A stretch of 64,000 nucleotides of DNA from Paracidovorax oryzae ATCC 19882 (GCF_000687165.1 NZ_JMKU01000005.1:248001-312000), one strand, 5' to 3'; positions 1 through 9,218 are shown, counted from the stretch's first letter. Notes: generated from the sequence alone by a model not told the origin. Numbers and translations: made by a program.

Positions 1-363
1 GAGCCGCTCACCGGTCCCGTCTCGCTGCTGCTCGCCCTGGCGGCCAGCGGCCTCAACGGCCAGAACTTCGCGTTCAACGGCTACCTGCCGCAGGATGCGG
101 CCCAGCGCACGCAGCGCATCCGGGAACTGGAGGCGCTGGCGCTGCGGCAGGGGCAGACACAGCTGTTCATCGAGACACCCTATCGCAACCCTGCGCTGTG
201 GCAAGCCCTGGTCAAGACGCTGCAGCCCCACACCCGGCTGGCATTCGCCAGCGGCCTGACCCTGGCCAGCGCCCGCACGGCCAGCCAGCTCGTGCGCCAC
301 TGGCGCCAGCAGCCGGAGGCGCTGGACAGCCGCACGCCCGTCGTGTTCGCCATCGGACGGTGA
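1..363 (+). CDS. SAM-dependent methyltransferase, RsmI/tetrapyrrole methylase type (C-terminal part)
   Basis: The reading frame is open at the left edge of the window and ends with TGA at 361-363, leaving 120 residues. They begin at a GP-S-LLLALAASGL segment and continue through a QLFIETPYRN block. Both are typical of the C-terminal half of tetrapyrrole-methylase-fold enzymes such as RsmI, which 2'-O-methylates 16S rRNA. The gene converges on the S49 peptidase gene, with a symmetrical terminator between them. In related betaproteobacteria a short RsmI paralogue sits at this spot beside maf. Because the N-terminal SAM-binding part is outside the window, the exact substrate cannot be decided. 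Confidence 0.75.
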   Translation, partial: EPLTGPVSLLLALAASGLNGQNFAFNGYLPQDAAQRTQRIRELEALALRQGQTQLFIETPYRNPALWQALVKTLQPHTRLAFASGLTLASARTASQLVRHWRQQPEALDSRTPVVFAIGR

Positions 364-378
364 TCTCCGGCGGGAACG

Positions 379-406
379 AAAAAGAGGCGCCGCGGCGCCT
401 CTTTTT
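379..406. terminator. Bidirectional intrinsic terminator
   Basis: An AAAAAGAGGCGCC arm is followed immediately by its complement GGCGCCTCTTTTT, giving a GC-rich stem flanked by A and T runs on both sides. It lies between the convergent methyltransferase and S49 peptidase genes and can end transcripts from either direction. Confidence 0.85.
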
Positions 407-429
407 CTTGCGGGAGGGAACCCGCCTGT

Positions 430-1482
430 TCAGCGCACGGCCGGCAAGCTGGCACCCAGGGCGCGGATGGCGGTTTCGCCCATGGCGGCGCCGAACTTCT
501 TCACCAGGCGCTCGGCCACGTTGTCCCGGCGCGTGTAGTCGATGATGTCCTCGGCCTTGACGACTTCGCGGGCCACGTAATCGAGGTTGCCCAGGTGGTC
601 GGCCAGCCCCATGTCGACGGCCTGCTGGCCCGTCCAGAACAGGCCGCTGAACGTGTCCGCCGTGGGCTTGAGGCGATCGCCCCGCCCTTTCTGGACCACG
701 TGGATGAACTGCTGGTGGATCTGGTCGAGCATGGCCTGTGCATAGGTACGCTGCTTCTCGGACATCGGGCTGAACGGATCGAGGAAGCCCTTGTTCTCGC
801 CCGCCGTGAGCAGGCGGCGTTCCACGCCGAGCTTTTCCATGGTGCCGGTGAAGCCGAACCCGTCCATCAGCACGCCGATGCTGCCCACGATGCTGGCCTT
901 GTCCACGAAGATCTGGTCGGCGCCGGCCGCGATGTAGTAGGCAGCCGATGCGCAGGTTTCCTCGACCACCGCATAGACCGGCTTGTTGTACTTGGCCTTG
1001 AGCCGGATGATCTCGTCGTTGATGATGCCAGCCTGCACGGGGCTGCCGCCAGGGGAGTTGATGAGCAACACCACGGCCTGGGAGCCGGAGTCCTCGAAGG
1101 CGCTGCGCATGGCAGCGACCACGAATTCCGCGCTCGCCTCTGCACCGGACGCGATCTCGCCCTTGATGTCCACCACGGCGGTGTGCGGCGTGCTTTTGCT
1201 GGGCGTCGTAACGTCGCGCGCAAGCAACACCCAGGCCACGGCGACCAGGAAAACCAGCCATGCCATGCGGGTGAAAACACGCCAGCGGCGCGCTGAGCGC
1301 TGTTCGGAGAGGGTGGCGAAGACGAGTTTTTCCAGCACCTCACGCTCCCAGCCAGGGGGCCTGTCGGCCGCGGCCGGGGTGTCTTTCGCTATTTTTTCAG
1401 GAGCACTCTGGGCCCACAGGTCAGGCGTGGGCGACGGATCAGCTTCCAGGCCGGAGGGTTCTTTCCGGGTCGGATCGGTCAT
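430..1482 (-). CDS. sppA: S49 family signal peptide peptidase (SppA-like)
   Basis: This 350-residue protein starts at ATG 1482. It has a charged cytoplasmic N-terminus, one transmembrane helix at about residues 72-88 (MAWLVFLVAVAWVLLA), then a ClpP-like periplasmic domain. Ser179 in ETCASAAYY matches the nucleophile position of SppA. Lys231 in GENKGFLDPF lies 52 residues further on, the same spacing as the Ser/Lys dyad of the short Bacillus SppA. SppA-type enzymes degrade signal peptide remnants in the membrane. It is the last gene of the leftward rluC-HAD-Rieske-sppA operon, 8 nt after the Rieske gene. The longer open frame upstream of 1482 overlaps the Rieske gene and is not used. Confidence 0.9.
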   Translation of the reverse strand: MTDPTRKEPSGLEADPSPTPDLWAQSAPEKIAKDTPAAADRPPGWEREVLEKLVFATLSEQRSARRWRVFTRMAWLVFLVAVAWVLLARDVTTPSKSTPHTAVVDIKGEIASGAEASAEFVVAAMRSAFEDSGSQAVVLLINSPGGSPVQAGIINDEIIRLKAKYNKPVYAVVEETCASAAYYIAAGADQIFVDKASIVGSIGVLMDGFGFTGTMEKLGVERRLLTAGENKGFLDPFSPMSEKQRTYAQAMLDQIHQQFIHVVQKGRGDRLKPTADTFSGLFWTGQQAVDMGLADHLGNLDYVAREVVKAEDIIDYTRRDNVAERLVKKFGAAMGETAIRALGASLPAVR

Positions 1483-1490
1483 GGGATGTC

Positions 1491-1868
1491 TCAGAATTCC
1501 ACGGGTTGCAACTGGGAGCCAGTATGCCAGCGCACCACTCCGGACTCTTCCGAAATTGCGATCTTCACCAGTCCGCCACGGCAGGGGCCGCCCGCACAGG
1601 CGCCGGTGTCGGGGCGGTAGGCCGCGCCATGCGAGGCGCAGAGCAGCCAATGCCCCGTGTCATCGAAGAAGCGGTTGGGCTGCCAATCCATCTCCATGGG
1701 CACATGGGTGCACTGGTTCAGGTAGGCATGGACCTGCCCCTGGTAGCGGATGGCGAAGGCACGGCAGGACTGCCCGGCCCACACGACATCAAATGGAACG
1801 GCATCGCCGCCCTCCCGCAGCGCGTCGCTCGGGCACAGGGGAATGGCCGGTCCCGGGACATCGGTCAT
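1491..1868 (-). CDS. Small Rieske [2Fe-2S] protein
   Basis: This 125-residue soluble protein has a complete Rieske cluster-binding pattern: Cys53-T-His55 and Cys77-A-S-His80. There is no transmembrane helix and no oxygenase catalytic domain, so it is a stand-alone Rieske ferredoxin-like protein with an unknown redox partner. Homologues appear conserved between the HAD phosphatase and SppA genes in Comamonadaceae (from memory of family synteny, not checked). The start is ATG 1868, 29 nt downstream of the HAD gene. The Rieske assignment is secure; the physiological role is not known. Confidence 0.88.
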   Translation of the reverse strand: MTDVPGPAIPLCPSDALREGGDAVPFDVVWAGQSCRAFAIRYQGQVHAYLNQCTHVPMEMDWQPNRFFDDTGHWLLCASHGAAYRPDTGACAGGPCRGGLVKIAISEESGVVRWHTGSQLQPVEF

Positions 1869-1897
1869 GTTCGGCCCTCCAGGGTGCGCCGGTGCGA

Positions 1898-2566
1898 TCA
1901 GCCGTTGCGCACCAGCCAGTCGTGCAGGTCGGCCACGGAATGGGCGACGTGCAGCGGCTCCAGCGCATGGAATCCGGAGGGCTCGTGCGCTCCGTAGCTC
2001 ACGCCCACGCCGGCACAGCCGGCCGAGCGGGCCATCTGCAGGTCGTGGGTGGTGTCGCCGATCATCAGCAGCCGCCCGGGCGGCACGCCGAACTCCGCCA
2101 TCAACTCCTGCAGCATCAGGGGATGCGGCTTGCTGGCGGTCTCATCGGCCGTCCGGGATCCATCGAACATGCCCCGCAGCGAAACCGTGTGCAGGACTTC
2201 GTCGAGCCCCCGGCGGCTCTTGCCTGTGGCCACGGCCAACAGGTGGCCGGAGGCGCGCAGGTCTTCCAGCATCGGCAGCACCCCCTCGAAAAGGCTCAGG
2301 TCGTTCTGGTGGCGCGCGTAGTGGTAGCCGTAGCGGCTGCGCAGTTCCGCATGCTTTTCGCGCGGCACGTGGGGTGCTGCATGCGCCAGTGCCTCCATCA
2401 GCCCCATGCCGATCACCCAGGCGGCATCGCGGTCGCTGGGCACCTGCCCGCCCACGTCGCGCACGGCATCCTGGATGCAGCGCACGATGATGGCGGTGGA
2501 GTCGAACAGGGTCCCATCCCAGTCGAAGGCGATGAGGTCGAAGCGGCGGGCACGGGTGGCGGACAT
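1898..2566 (-). CDS. HAD-IA family hydrolase (phosphoglycolate phosphatase-like)
   Basis: This 222-residue protein carries the HAD motifs in order: DWDGTLFDST (nucleophile Asp15 and acid/base Asp17), ATGKSRRG, SKPHP (motif III Lys) and MIGDTTHD (motif IV acids). Between motifs I and II is a helical cap of the phosphoglycolate phosphatase/PpaX type. Such enzymes dephosphorylate small phosphorylated metabolites; the substrate cannot be read from sequence. ATG 2566 is chosen because it begins just before motif I and sits 13 nt after the rluC stop. The longer upstream extension overlaps rluC. Confidence 0.88.
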   Translation of the reverse strand: MSATRARRFDLIAFDWDGTLFDSTAIIVRCIQDAVRDVGGQVPSDRDAAWVIGMGLMEALAHAAPHVPREKHAELRSRYGYHYARHQNDLSLFEGVLPMLEDLRASGHLLAVATGKSRRGLDEVLHTVSLRGMFDGSRTADETASKPHPLMLQELMAEFGVPPGRLLMIGDTTHDLQMARSAGCAGVGVSYGAHEPSGFHALEPLHVAHSVADLHDWLVRNG

Positions 2567-2579
2567 GGGGCGGCGGGCG

Positions 2580-3617
2580 TCAGGTGGGAGCGGGAGCGGG
2601 AGCGGCGGGCAGGAAGCCGGACAGCTCCGCCGGCAGTTCGGCATGCAGTTCGACGCGCTCGCCGCTGGCGGGATGGCTGAACTGTAACCGCCATGCATGC
2701 AGGAACATGCGGCGCAGGCCGTGCTTCTGGACACGGCGGTTCAGATCGAAGTCGCCGTATTTGTCATCGCCCACGATCGGGTGGCCCCGGCTGGCCAGGT
2801 GGACCCGGATCTGGTGGGTGCGGCCGGTCTTGATCGTCACTTCCAGCAGCGCCATGGCGGGCAGCCCCTCGGTCGGCCGGGCCGGTACGCGGCTGCGCAC
2901 CTTCACGAGGGTGATGGAGCGCATGCCGTCGGGATCGACTTCCGTGGTCACGCGCACGCGGCGCTCGCCGTCGGCCTGCAGGTACTTGTGCAGGGGGGCG
3001 TCGATGACCTTCAGGCGCTCCGGCCACTCGCCCGACACGAGGGCCAGGTAGGTCTTGCCGGTTTCGCGCTCGCGGAACTGGTCCTGGAGGTGCGTGAGCG
3101 CCGAACGCTTCTTGGCCACGAGCAAAATGCCCGAGGTTTCCCGGTCCAGGCGGTGCACCAGCTCCAGGAAGCGCGCCTGCGGGCGCGCCTGGCGCAATTG
3201 CTCGATGACGCCGAAGCTCACGCCGCTGCCTCCATGCACGGCCACGCCGGCGGGCTTGTCCAGGGCGATCAGGTGCTCGTCCTCCAGCAGCAGGGGAAAC
3301 TCCCTGGCCGGCGCGGGCCGCTCCGCCTTGGCAGCCACCTTATCGGAAATGCGCACGGGCGGCACGCGGACCACGTCACCGGCCTCGACGCGGGTGTCGG
3401 CCGCGGCCCGCCCCTTGTTGATGCGGACCTCGCCGCTGCGGATGATGCGGTAGACGTGCGTCTTGGGCACGCCCTTGAGCTCACGTATCAGAAAGTTATC
3501 CAGCCGCTGCCCCGCGGACTCGGCATCGACCTCCACCCAGCGCACGGCCACGGCACCCGGTTCGGAGTCGGCGGGGGGACGGCCGGGTGCCGGTTTGGCC
3601 CCTATAATGTGTTTCAC
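2580..3617 (-). CDS. rluC: 23S rRNA pseudouridine(955/2504/2580) synthase RluC
   Basis: This 345-residue protein has an S4 RNA-binding domain (about residues 35-85, GQRLDNFLIRELKGVPK) followed by a RluA-type synthase domain. HRLDRETSGIL carries the catalytic Asp158, and TGRTHQIRVH is the conserved later motif. RluC isomerises uridines in the 23S rRNA near the peptidyl transferase centre. No ATG lies in frame between the upstream region and the S4 domain, so the GTG at 3617 is taken as start. The gene is divergent from rne, as in many proteobacteria, and heads the rluC-HAD-Rieske-sppA operon. Confidence 0.9.
   Translation of the reverse strand: MKHIIGAKPAPGRPPADSEPGAVAVRWVEVDAESAGQRLDNFLIRELKGVPKTHVYRIIRSGEVRINKGRAAADTRVEAGDVVRVPPVRISDKVAAKAERPAPAREFPLLLEDEHLIALDKPAGVAVHGGSGVSFGVIEQLRQARPQARFLELVHRLDRETSGILLVAKKRSALTHLQDQFRERETGKTYLALVSGEWPERLKVIDAPLHKYLQADGERRVRVTTEVDPDGMRSITLVKVRSRVPARPTEGLPAMALLEVTIKTGRTHQIRVHLASRGHPIVGDDKYGDFDLNRRVQKHGLRRMFLHAWRLQFSHPASGERVELHAELPAELSGFLPAAPAPAPT
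3603..3608 (+). promoter_or_regulatory. Candidate -10 box of the rne promoter
   Basis: A perfect TATAAT lies on the + strand within the first codons of the divergent rluC gene, about 600 nt before the rne start. No convincing -35 hexamer is seen at 16-18 nt upstream. If this is the promoter, rne has a leader close to 590 nt and its core overlaps rluC coding sequence. Confidence 0.4.
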
Positions 3618-4202
3618 CTGTGCGACGTTGTGTAAGTGGTTGATTTGTCTGGAGTTTAGTCCACGCGATCCAACACGCCGTACAGGAAGGTCGATGCCAA
3701 CGGGCGTCGTGCGCGCAGATTGCAGGCCGGTTGCCTGCGAAGGCCCGCATGCCACCCGGCCCGGCTGACAAATTGAAACACCCAAACGGAATCCCCAACC
3801 GGCAGGCCGCCTCTCCACGGAGATCGCCCCTGCCGCGGATCAAAGCGAAAAACATGTTGGCGCTGATGGCTTGGATCATGGCACTGTGGCAGGGGCAGAA
3901 GCCCCTGGCGCGGGCCGTCCGCATGCCCGACGTGCCCGCATGGCGCGCCCTGCCGGCGACATTCTTCCCGGCCAGGAAGCGCGCTTCCTTCATCGCCCCC
4001 ATCCACGCCCCACCACCCCGGCTGCCGAGCTAGTCAACAGCTTCGCGGCCGCCTGGCTTTCAGCGGCAATTCCCTTCGTTTCAGTGCGTCGGCCCCTGGC
4101 ATCCATGGCTCCTGAAGAGCCTGTGTCAACGGTTGAACCCGGGACGCATGCAGCCCCTGTGCTGCGCGGCGTCCCGCACCCATACGAAGAAGGAAACGCA
4201 TC
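3618..4202 (+). promoter_or_regulatory. Long 5' leader region of rne
   Basis: These 585 bases between divergent rluC and rne hold no convincing gene. A 100-codon open frame at 3731-4033 lacks a ribosome site and recognisable content. In E. coli, rne has a 361-nt leader through which RNase E controls its own mRNA, so a similar autoregulatory leader is a reasonable inference here, but no homologous hairpin was recognised by eye. Immediately before rne, GAAGGAAACGCATC supplies an AAGGA ribosome-binding site. Confidence 0.45.
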
Positions 4203-7200
4203 ATGAAGCGGATGCTCATCAATGCCACGCAGCCCGAAGAACGGCGCCTTGCCATCGTGGACGGCCAGAAGCTGCTGGACTACGAGATCGAGATCGAGGG
4301 GCGCGAACAACGCAAGGGCAACATCTACAAGGCGGTCGTCACCCGTGTCGAGCCCAGCCTGGAAGCCTGCTTCGTGGATTACGGCGAGGACCGCCACGGC
4401 TTCCTGCCCTTCAAGGAAATCTCCCGCCAGTATTTCGCCGAGGGCGTCTCGCCCAGCCAGGCCCGCATCAACGACGTGATCCGCGAAGGCCAGGAACTGC
4501 TGGTCCAGGTCGAGAAGGAAGAACGCGGCAACAAGGGCGCGGCCCTGACCACCTTCGTGTCGCTGGCCGGCCGCTACGTGGTGCTGATGCCCAACAACCC
4601 GCGCGGCGGCGGCGTGTCGCGCCGCATCGAGGGCGAGGACCGCGCCGAGCTCAAGGAGGCGATGGACCAGCTCGAGTACCCGAAGGGCATGAGCATCATC
4701 GCGCGCACCGCCGGCATCGGCCGCTCGGCGCCCGAGCTGCAGTGGGACCTAAACTACCTGCTCAAGCTCTGGACCGCCATCGACGGCGCCGCCAGGGGCG
4801 GCAAGGGTGCCTTCCTGATCTACCAGGAATCCTCGCTGGTGATCCGCGCGATCCGCGACTATTTCAACAACGACATCGGCGACATCCTCATCGATACGGA
4901 CGACATCTATGAACAGGCGCAGCAGTTCATGTCGCACGTCATGCCCGAGCATGCCGCCAAGGTCAAGCGCTACCGCGACGACGCGGCGCTGTTCAGCCGC
5001 TTCCAGATCGAGCACCAGATCGAGTCCGCCTATGCCCGCACGGTAACCCTGCCCTCCGGCGGCGCCATCGTGATCGACCATACGGAAGCGCTGGTGTCCG
5101 TGGACGTGAACTCGGCCCGCGCCATCAAGGGTGGCGACATCGAGGAAACCGCCACCCGCACCAACCTGGAAGCCGCCGACGAGGTGGCCCGCCAGATGCG
5201 CCTGCGCGACCTGGGCGGCCTGATCGTGATCGACTTCATCGACATGGAGGAGAGCAAGAACCGCCGCGAGGTCGAGAACCGCCTGCGCGACGCGCTGCGC
5301 CACGACCGCGCCCGCGTGCAGTTCGGCACGATCAGCAAGTTTGGCCTCATGGAGATGAGCCGCCAGCGCCTGAAGCCGTCGCTCAGCGAAGGTGCGCACA
5401 TCCGCTGCCCGCGCTGCGACGGCACCGGCCACGTGCGCGACACGGAAGGATTCTCGCTGCAGATCCTGCGCATGATCCAGGAAGAGTCCATGAAGGACAA
5501 CACGGCCGCCGTGCACTGCCAGGTGCCGGTGGAAGTGGCTTCGTTCCTGCTGAACGAGAAGCGCACCGAGATCGCCAAGATCGAACTCAAGCAGCGCGTG
5601 AGCGTGCTCATGGTGCCCAACAAGACCATGGAGACGCCCAAGTACAAGCTCGAGCGCCTCAAGCACGACGACCCACGCCTGGACCACATCGCCGCAAGCT
5701 ACAAGCTGGCCGAGGAGATGGAAGACCCGACCACGGTGACGCGCCGCTCCCAGGAGCCGACAAACAAGCAGACCCCTGTGATCAAGGGTGTGCTGCCCGA
5801 TGCGCCCGCCCCGATCGCCGAGCCGCGCCCCGAAACGCCGCGTACGGCAGGCCCGCGCAACGGCTCGCACGCGGCCGCCGCGCCCGCCCCGGCACAGGCG
5901 CCTGCACCAGCCCCCGCTCCGGCACCGGCGGCCCCGCAGGAACAGGGCTTCTTCGCTTGGCTCAAGAGCCTCTTCGGCTTCGGACCGAGCACCGCTCCGG
6001 CACCGGTGTCCGCGCCGGTAGCGGCGCCGGCTCCCGCGCCTGCCGCCGATGCCCCGCGTGACGGACGCCGCGGAGGCCGGCGCGGCGGACGCGACGGCAA
6101 CGGTGGCGGCCGCGACGGGCAGCGCGATAACGGTGGCGCGGAAGGCCGCGGACGCCGTGGCGAGCGCGGAGAGCGCCCCGAGCGCGCCGAAGGCGAAGCG
6201 CCGCGCAACGGCCGGGGTCCGCGCGATGCCGAGGGCCGCGAAGGCCGGCCGGCACGGGAACGCGATCGCGACCGCGAAGGTGGACGCGAGAACGGACGCG
6301 ATGCATCCCTTCGCTCCGAAGGAGATCACGCGCCCCGCAATGGCCGCGAAGGCCGTGAAGGCGGCCGCGGCCGCGAACGCCGGGAGACCGGTGACGCTCC
6401 GCGCCAGCAGCCGCTGGGCACGGACGCCGGCATGGCGGCAGCCCAGGACGTCGGTATCGAAGGCCAGGGTGCCGCACCGCAGGAGCGCGGCGAGCGGGGT
6501 CCCCGCAACGGCGAGCGCCGGGAGCGCCGTGAACGCGGCGGCGACCGCCGTCCGCGCGCAGAGGAAGGCCAGGCCGAGTTCGTGGATACGTCCCCGATGG
6601 CCTCGTTGCCCGATCTGGACCTGACCGGCGGCGAAGCCGGCGGCCCGGCCGCGGGCTCCGCCTCGGGCGAGGAGCCGCGCCGCGAGCGGAGGTCGCGTGA
6701 CCGCTACGGACGTGACCGCCGGGAGCGCGCACCGCGCGAAGGCGCCGAGGCGGAATCCGCACCGGTGGACGAATCCACCACGGCGCAGGCCGTGCAGGAC
6801 GTGGCGGGGGAAGACGCTGCCCAGGAAGCGCCGCGCCGCAGCTACTTCAGCCAGGGCGGCAGCGCACCGGTGCCCGTCGCCGCGACGGCGGCTTCCGAAG
6901 CAGCGCCGCACGGCGAGGCCCCTGCGGAACCTGCGCAGGCCCCGGCCGGCATCCCGGCGGCAGCGCCGGCACCTGCAGTCGCCACGGCCGTGACCCCGGC
7001 GCCTGCGCCCGCTCCGGTCGCCACGCCAGCGCCTGCGCCGGCCGCAGCAGCCGCCGTGCCGGGACTGCCACGCGTGCAGGCCTTCCAGCTGCCGGTGGAT
7101 GAGCTGAACCGCATCGCCGAAAGCTCGGGCCTGCAATGGGTGAACTCCGACGCGGAGAAGATCGCCGCCGCCCAGGCAGCGATCGCCGCGGAGCCCCGCC

Positions 7201-7331
7201 CGGTGCACGTGCCGCGCGAGCGGCCCCCGGCCGTCGTGCTGGATGAAGGTCCGCTGGTGCTGGTGGAGACCCGCCGCGACCTGCGCGACCTGAAGCTGCC
7301 GTTCGAACAGCAGCCTTCGTCCGTCGCCTGA
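4203..7331 (+). CDS. rne: Ribonuclease E
   Basis: This 1042-residue endoribonuclease initiates mRNA decay and matures rRNA and tRNA. The N-terminal half contains an S1 domain (about 35-120). The catalytic aspartates lie in VDVNSAR and in LIVIDFIDM, and the zinc-link motif CPRCDGTG joins protomers. The C-terminal half (from about 520) is low-complexity, rich in Pro-Ala and Arg-Gly-Glu blocks, as expected for a disordered degradosome scaffold. Near residues 581-593 a hydrophobic/basic patch, GFFAWLKSLFGFG, sits where E. coli RNase E has its membrane-binding amphipathic helix. ATG 4203 follows a good AAGGA site. A shorter RNase G is excluded by the long tail. Confidence 0.97.
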   Translation: MKRMLINATQPEERRLAIVDGQKLLDYEIEIEGREQRKGNIYKAVVTRVEPSLEACFVDYGEDRHGFLPFKEISRQYFAEGVSPSQARINDVIREGQELLVQVEKEERGNKGAALTTFVSLAGRYVVLMPNNPRGGGVSRRIEGEDRAELKEAMDQLEYPKGMSIIARTAGIGRSAPELQWDLNYLLKLWTAIDGAARGGKGAFLIYQESSLVIRAIRDYFNNDIGDILIDTDDIYEQAQQFMSHVMPEHAAKVKRYRDDAALFSRFQIEHQIESAYARTVTLPSGGAIVIDHTEALVSVDVNSARAIKGGDIEETATRTNLEAADEVARQMRLRDLGGLIVIDFIDMEESKNRREVENRLRDALRHDRARVQFGTISKFGLMEMSRQRLKPSLSEGAHIRCPRCDGTGHVRDTEGFSLQILRMIQEESMKDNTAAVHCQVPVEVASFLLNEKRTEIAKIELKQRVSVLMVPNKTMETPKYKLERLKHDDPRLDHIAASYKLAEEMEDPTTVTRRSQEPTNKQTPVIKGVLPDAPAPIAEPRPETPRTAGPRNGSHAAAAPAPAQAPAPAPAPAPAAPQEQGFFAWLKSLFGFGPSTAPAPVSAPVAAPAPAPAADAPRDGRRGGRRGGRDGNGGGRDGQRDNGGAEGRGRRGERGERPERAEGEAPRNGRGPRDAEGREGRPARERDRDREGGRENGRDASLRSEGDHAPRNGREGREGGRGRERRETGDAPRQQPLGTDAGMAAAQDVGIEGQGAAPQERGERGPRNGERRERRERGGDRRPRAEEGQAEFVDTSPMASLPDLDLTGGEAGGPAAGSASGEEPRRERRSRDRYGRDRRERAPREGAEAESAPVDESTTAQAVQDVAGEDAAQEAPRRSYFSQGGSAPVPVAATAASEAAPHGEAPAEPAQAPAGIPAAAPAPAVATAVTPAPAPAPVATPAPAPAAAAAVPGLPRVQAFQLPVDELNRIAESSGLQWVNSDAEKIAAAQAAIAAEPRPVHVPRERPPAVVLDEGPLVLVETRRDLRDLKLPFEQQPSSVA

Positions 7332-7340
7332 CGGGCCCTG

Positions 7341-7388
7341 ACGGCCGGCGACGCCATGTGCATGGCGCCGCCGGCCGTCCGCATTTTT
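7341..7388 (+). terminator. rne terminator-like hairpin
   Basis: The arm ACGGCCGGCG (7341-7350) pairs with CGCCGGCCGT (7369-7378), with an inner GCCATG/CATGGC stem and a small 2x2 internal loop. A TTTTT run follows at 7384-7388. It lies 10 nt after the rne stop and before yaaA, so yaaA probably has its own promoter or depends on read-through. Confidence 0.65.
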
Positions 7389-7424
7389 ACGCACCATCCG
7401 TTCGCCCCGAGGGAATCCGCACCG

Positions 7425-8204
7425 ATGCTGTTCCTGCTGTCTCCCGCCAAATCCCTGGATTACGACACCCCGCTGCCGCCAGGGCTGGCCCACACCCTTC
7501 CCCCTTTCATTCCCGAATCCACGCAGCTCATCGGCGTGCTGCGCGAGAAGTCTCCGCAGGAGCTCGCGTCCCTGATGGATATCAGCGACGCGCTGGCCGG
7601 ACTCAATGCCGCGCGCTATGCCGCATGGTCGCCGCGGTTCACGGCCGACAATGCCCGCCAGGCGCTCTTCGCGTTCAACGGCGATGTCTATGAAGGCCTG
7701 GATGCCCGGAGCCTGGACGGCGACGGACTGCGCTGGGCACAGGACCATCTCGCCATCCTGAGCGGCCTCTACGGCGTGCTGCGCCCCCTCGACCGGATGC
7801 AGCCCTACCGCCTGGAGATGGGCACGCGGCTGGCCACCGGGGCCGGTGCCAACCTCTACCGGTTCTGGGGCAAGCGCATCGCGGAACACCTGAACCAGCG
7901 CCTCGCGGCCGACGCGACGCCGGTGGTGGTGAACCTGGCATCACAGGAATACTTCAAATCCGTGGACACCGCCGTGCTGAAGGCCCGCGTGATCGAATGC
8001 GTATTCGAGGACTGGAAGGGCGGCCGCTACAAGATCATCAGTTTCCATGCCAAGCGCGCCCGCGGTCTGATGGCGCGCTATGCCATCCAGCACCGCGTGG
8101 TGGCGCCCCGCCAGCTGGAAGGTTTCGATCTCGAGGGCTATGCGTTCGACGCATCCACCTCGGCGCAGGACCGCCTCGTCTTCCGCCGCAGGGACGCTGG
8201 CTGA
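7425..8204 (+). CDS. yaaA: Peroxide stress protein YaaA (DUF328/UPF0246)
   Basis: This 259-residue cytoplasmic protein starts [18 protein letters not shown], the signature beginning of the YaaA family. It also has the family segments [33 protein letters not shown] and [13 protein letters not shown]. In E. coli YaaA is induced by OxyR and lowers free iron during hydrogen peroxide stress; it binds DNA with a helix-hairpin-helix-like fold. ATG 7425 is used because it matches the family N-terminus; the upstream in-frame extension runs into the rne terminator region. Length agrees with the family. Confidence 0.93.
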   Translation: MLFLLSPAKSLDYDTPLPPGLAHTLPPFIPESTQLIGVLREKSPQELASLMDISDALAGLNAARYAAWSPRFTADNARQALFAFNGDVYEGLDARSLDGDGLRWAQDHLAILSGLYGVLRPLDRMQPYRLEMGTRLATGAGANLYRFWGKRIAEHLNQRLAADATPVVVNLASQEYFKSVDTAVLKARVIECVFEDWKGGRYKIISFHAKRARGLMARYAIQHRVVAPRQLEGFDLEGYAFDASTSAQDRLVFRRRDAG

Positions 8205-8305
8205 GACGCGCCCTAAAAACCGCACTCCGCAGCCGTGTTTGGCACGGGGGTTAACGTACCCGATTGCCGATGGCTGCATCCCCACCCACTTTCCCGACCG
8301 AACAC

Positions 8306-9202
8306 ATGTCCGCCAACCGCCCCGTTGCAGCGCGCGCCGACACGGACGCCGCCCTCTCCCAATCCATCACGCCGGAACTGCGCACCTGGATCGTCGCGCA
8401 GGCGCAGGCAGGCTTCGGTGCGCCCGCCGTGCTGCAATCCATGCTCGACGCGGGCTGGAGCGAGGACGTGGCCACCTACGCGATGGAACACGTGCTGCGC
8501 GAGCACCTGGACGCGCTGGCGGTGCAGCAGGGCCAGCCGGCCGCCTCGCGCGTGCCCGAGCCGGACCTGGCGGAATCCCCCGGCAGCATCGACGTCGGCG
8601 ACCGCCGCGTGGACGTGCTGATGGTCATGGCCCAGCCGCGCGTGGTGCTGTTCGGCAACCTGCTGTCGCCGGAGGAATGCGACGCCATCATCGATGCGGC
8701 CCGCCCCCGCATGGCCCGGTCGCTCACCGTCGCCACGCGCACGGGCGGCGAGGAGGTCAACGATGACCGCACGAGCAACGGCATGTTCTTCCAGCGCGAG
8801 GAAAACCCCATGGTGGCAAAGCTGGAGGCGCGCATCGCCCGGCTGGTGAACTGGCCCCTGGAGAACGGCGAGGGCCTGCAGGTGCTGCACTACCGGCCCG
8901 GCGCCGAATACAAGCCCCACTACGACTATTTCGACCCCGCGGAGCCCGGCACGCCGACCATCCTGCGCCGGGGCGGGCAGCGGGTGGCCACGATCGTCAT
9001 CTACCTCAACGATCCGGAAAAGGGCGGTGGCACCACCTTCCCCGACGTGCATCTGGAGGTGGCTCCGCGCCGCGGGAACGCGGTGTTCTTCAGCTACGAA
9101 CGCCCCCACCCTTCCACGCGCACGCTCCATGGCGGAGCCCCTGTCATCGCCGGCGACAAGTGGATCGCCACGAAATGGCTGCGCGAACGGCGCTTCGAAT
9201 GA
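8306..9202 (+). CDS. 2-oxoglutarate-Fe(II) oxygenase, prolyl 4-hydroxylase-like
   Basis: The C-terminal 200 residues form a prolyl-4-hydroxylase-type double-stranded beta helix. The iron ligands are visible as His and Asp in [10 protein letters not shown] and the distal His in RTLHGG. A basic residue for 2-oxoglutarate follows in [15 protein letters not shown]. The N-terminal 90 residues are helical and lack a known domain. There is no signal peptide, so the substrate is probably a cytoplasmic protein or small molecule; it cannot be named. ATG 8306 is chosen; in-frame ATG 8270 and TTG 8264 would add 12 or 14 residues and none of the three has a good ribosome site. queF follows after 16 nt. 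Confidence 0.85.
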   Translation: MSANRPVAARADTDAALSQSITPELRTWIVAQAQAGFGAPAVLQSMLDAGWSEDVATYAMEHVLREHLDALAVQQGQPAASRVPEPDLAESPGSIDVGDRRVDVLMVMAQPRVVLFGNLLSPEECDAIIDAARPRMARSLTVATRTGGEEVNDDRTSNGMFFQREENPMVAKLEARIARLVNWPLENGEGLQVLHYRPGAEYKPHYDYFDPAEPGTPTILRRGGQRVATIVIYLNDPEKGGGTTFPDVHLEVAPRRGNAVFFSYERPHPSTRTLHGGAPVIAGDKWIATKWLRERRFE

Positions 9203-9218
9203 TGCTGTCAAACACACC

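Noticed and set aside
3731-4033. 100-codon open frame in the rne leader
   Set aside because: No ribosome-binding site, no recognisable motif, and Pro/Arg-rich composition as in chance frames. Kept as non-coding leader.
5860-7080. Repetitive-looking Pro/Ala and Arg/Gly coding blocks
   Set aside because: These were considered as tandem DNA repeats, but they are degenerate low-complexity coding sequence of the RNase E tail rather than true repeats.
4749-7889. 1046-codon open frame on the minus strand opposite rne
   Set aside because: High G+C makes long antisense open frames common. The translation is low-complexity and the + strand is firmly RNase E and YaaA.
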